From assembly GCF_025770725.1 (NCBI RefSeq), contig NZ_JANZKZ010000001.1, positions 372,001 to 436,000 of the forward strand: a stretch of 64,000 nt of DNA, given 5' to 3'. Shown here in pieces: positions 63,336 to 64,000 of the stretch. Source of the DNA: Sulfurospirillum oryzae. Lineage in GTDB: Bacteria > Campylobacterota > Campylobacteria > Campylobacterales > Sulfurospirillaceae. Under the pieces are notes generated by a model, which saw nothing but the letters and a program-made list of their open reading frames with translations, made no database searches and was not told where the DNA came from. Both the position numbers and the translations under genes were made by a program. The stretch's first letter is position 1; each line of letters starts with the position of its first letter.

Positions 63336-64000
63336 ATGAACATCGCTTCTTTTTAACCGCTATTTTTTTAGCCGTTTTATTTTCTATTGTTAAGCTTTAT
63401 CAGCCTTTTTTGATGATTATTACCATAGCTTCACTCTTAGCCATGGCAACCTATACGATCAATCTTCAATTGTATAAATTGACAAAAAGTAAACATTTAT
63501 CTGCGCTTTTGTCAACAGTTTTTCTATCAGTCCTCCTGTTTGGACCTATTGTTTATACGATAACATCCATTGGTGGAATCGTCAATAATTTTGATTTTTC
63601 CATGATTGAAAAAGTGCAAACATATCTGCGAACACTTGATTATCACCTTCCTGCGCCACTGGCTTTTATGCAGTCAACTTTGGATGATTTTATCAGCAAT
63701 CTAAACATTGCTCAAATTTCTAGCACCGCCCTCTCTTATCTTGGCTCCATTGGTAAGAACAGTGCTGGATTTTTAAAAGATATGCTTCTCATCGTTGTCT
63801 TTTTCTTCTTTGCACTTCTGAATGGTAAAGACCTTATTGACTATTTCAAGAGCGTTATGCCTATTGATGCGAAAGAGGTCAATTTTGTCTTTTCTGAAGT
63901 CACCAATGTGATGAGTGTCGTTTTTTACTCTATTTTATTTAGTGCAATCTTTCAAGGAGCACTCTTTGCGATTATTGGTATGTATTTTGGTTATGATGGA
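63332..64000 (+). CDS. AI-2E family transporter, truncated by window end
   Basis: A membrane protein starting at an ATG that overlaps the ruvB stop (ATGA) and running open to the window edge (223 codons). Two hydrophobic hairpins (about residues 8-50 and 58-85) are followed by an extra-membrane stretch, then further TM helices. The pattern [16 protein letters not shown] and the later [20 protein letters not shown] fit the AI-2E/PerM family, some of which export ions or quorum signals. The 3' part is outside the window. Confidence 0.82.
   Translation, partial: MNEHRFFLTAIFLAVLFSIVKLYQPFLMIITIASLLAMATYTINLQLYKLTKSKHLSALLSTVFLSVLLFGPIVYTITSIGGIVNNFDFSMIEKVQTYLRTLDYHLPAPLAFMQSTLDDFISNLNIAQISSTALSYLGSIGKNSAGFLKDMLLIVVFFFFALLNGKDLIDYFKSVMPIDAKEVNFVFSEVTNVMSVVFYSILFSAIFQGALFAIIGMYFGYDG

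Overview
The window is a compact chromosome segment of a Campylobacterota (epsilon) bacterium, most like Sulfurospirillum. The evidence is the gene content and several blocks whose order I recall from Campylobacter and Helicobacter: gapA-pgk-tpiA-fabI with nadD/rsfS divergent, rpsB-tsf-ABC-fliR-acidic protein-gmk-tatA-argS, HP0268-miaB-DUF374 beside nusA, and rimO-tilS. The tmRNA tag also ends in the Campylobacter style. Base composition is about 40% GC by eye. Genes are densely packed and no gene-free stretch exceeds 300 bases. I see no tRNA, rRNA, CRISPR array, insertion sequence or prophage.

Layout. 1-4.1 kb: two paralogous outer-membrane porins and an orphan TRAP solute-binding protein. 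4.1-6.6 kb: a divergent response regulator/Cache histidine kinase pair. 6.6-9 kb: a lipoprotein, tmRNA (ssrA) and an unknown coiled-coil protein. 9-17 kb: YcaO, a DEAD-box helicase, HemJ, a reduced Rieske/cytochrome b operon without cytochrome c1, an S4 protein and a LemA/TPM-domain operon. 17.1-19.9 kb: an AT-rich two-gene accessory module, a predicted SAM-binding protein overlapping a group-II-like/Abi-like reverse transcriptase; this is the best candidate for an undescribed (probably antiphage) system. 19.9-32.6 kb: hcp, uppS, rho, dnaX, a short asparaginase-like protein, membrane proteins, prfB, panC, rimO, tilS. 32.6-38.6 kb: pilMNO-like genes, DUF374, miaB, HP0268 homologue, nusA and a tiny lipoprotein. 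38.6-45.5 kb: a lone peptide-type ABC permease, fabI, tpiA, pgk, gapA, a nadD-rsfS fusion and a cytochrome c peroxidase. 45.6-50.4 kb: a Fur/PerR regulator, then a TonB receptor-periplasmic protein-GGDEF/EAL operon. 50.4-58.7 kb: an anchored nuclease and the argS-to-rpsB block. 58.9-64 kb: mlaA, mlaC, trpA, an Hpt protein, panB, ruvB and a truncated AI-2E family transporter.

Across all regions runs a highly iterated perfect palindrome, TTTACATGTAAA. The 10-base core occurs exactly 25 times and twice more with one mismatch, in 64 kb. It is found in intergenic DNA and inside core genes, where it is nearly always read as Leu-His-Val. This is far above chance and none of the annotated genes explains it.

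How genes fit together: rimO and ycaO may both serve methylthiolation of ribosomal protein S12; rho and nusA are transcription termination factors; panB and panC are two steps of pantothenate synthesis; mlaA and mlaC belong to outer-membrane lipid transport; the peroxidase and the divergent Fur-family regulator form a likely peroxide/iron unit.
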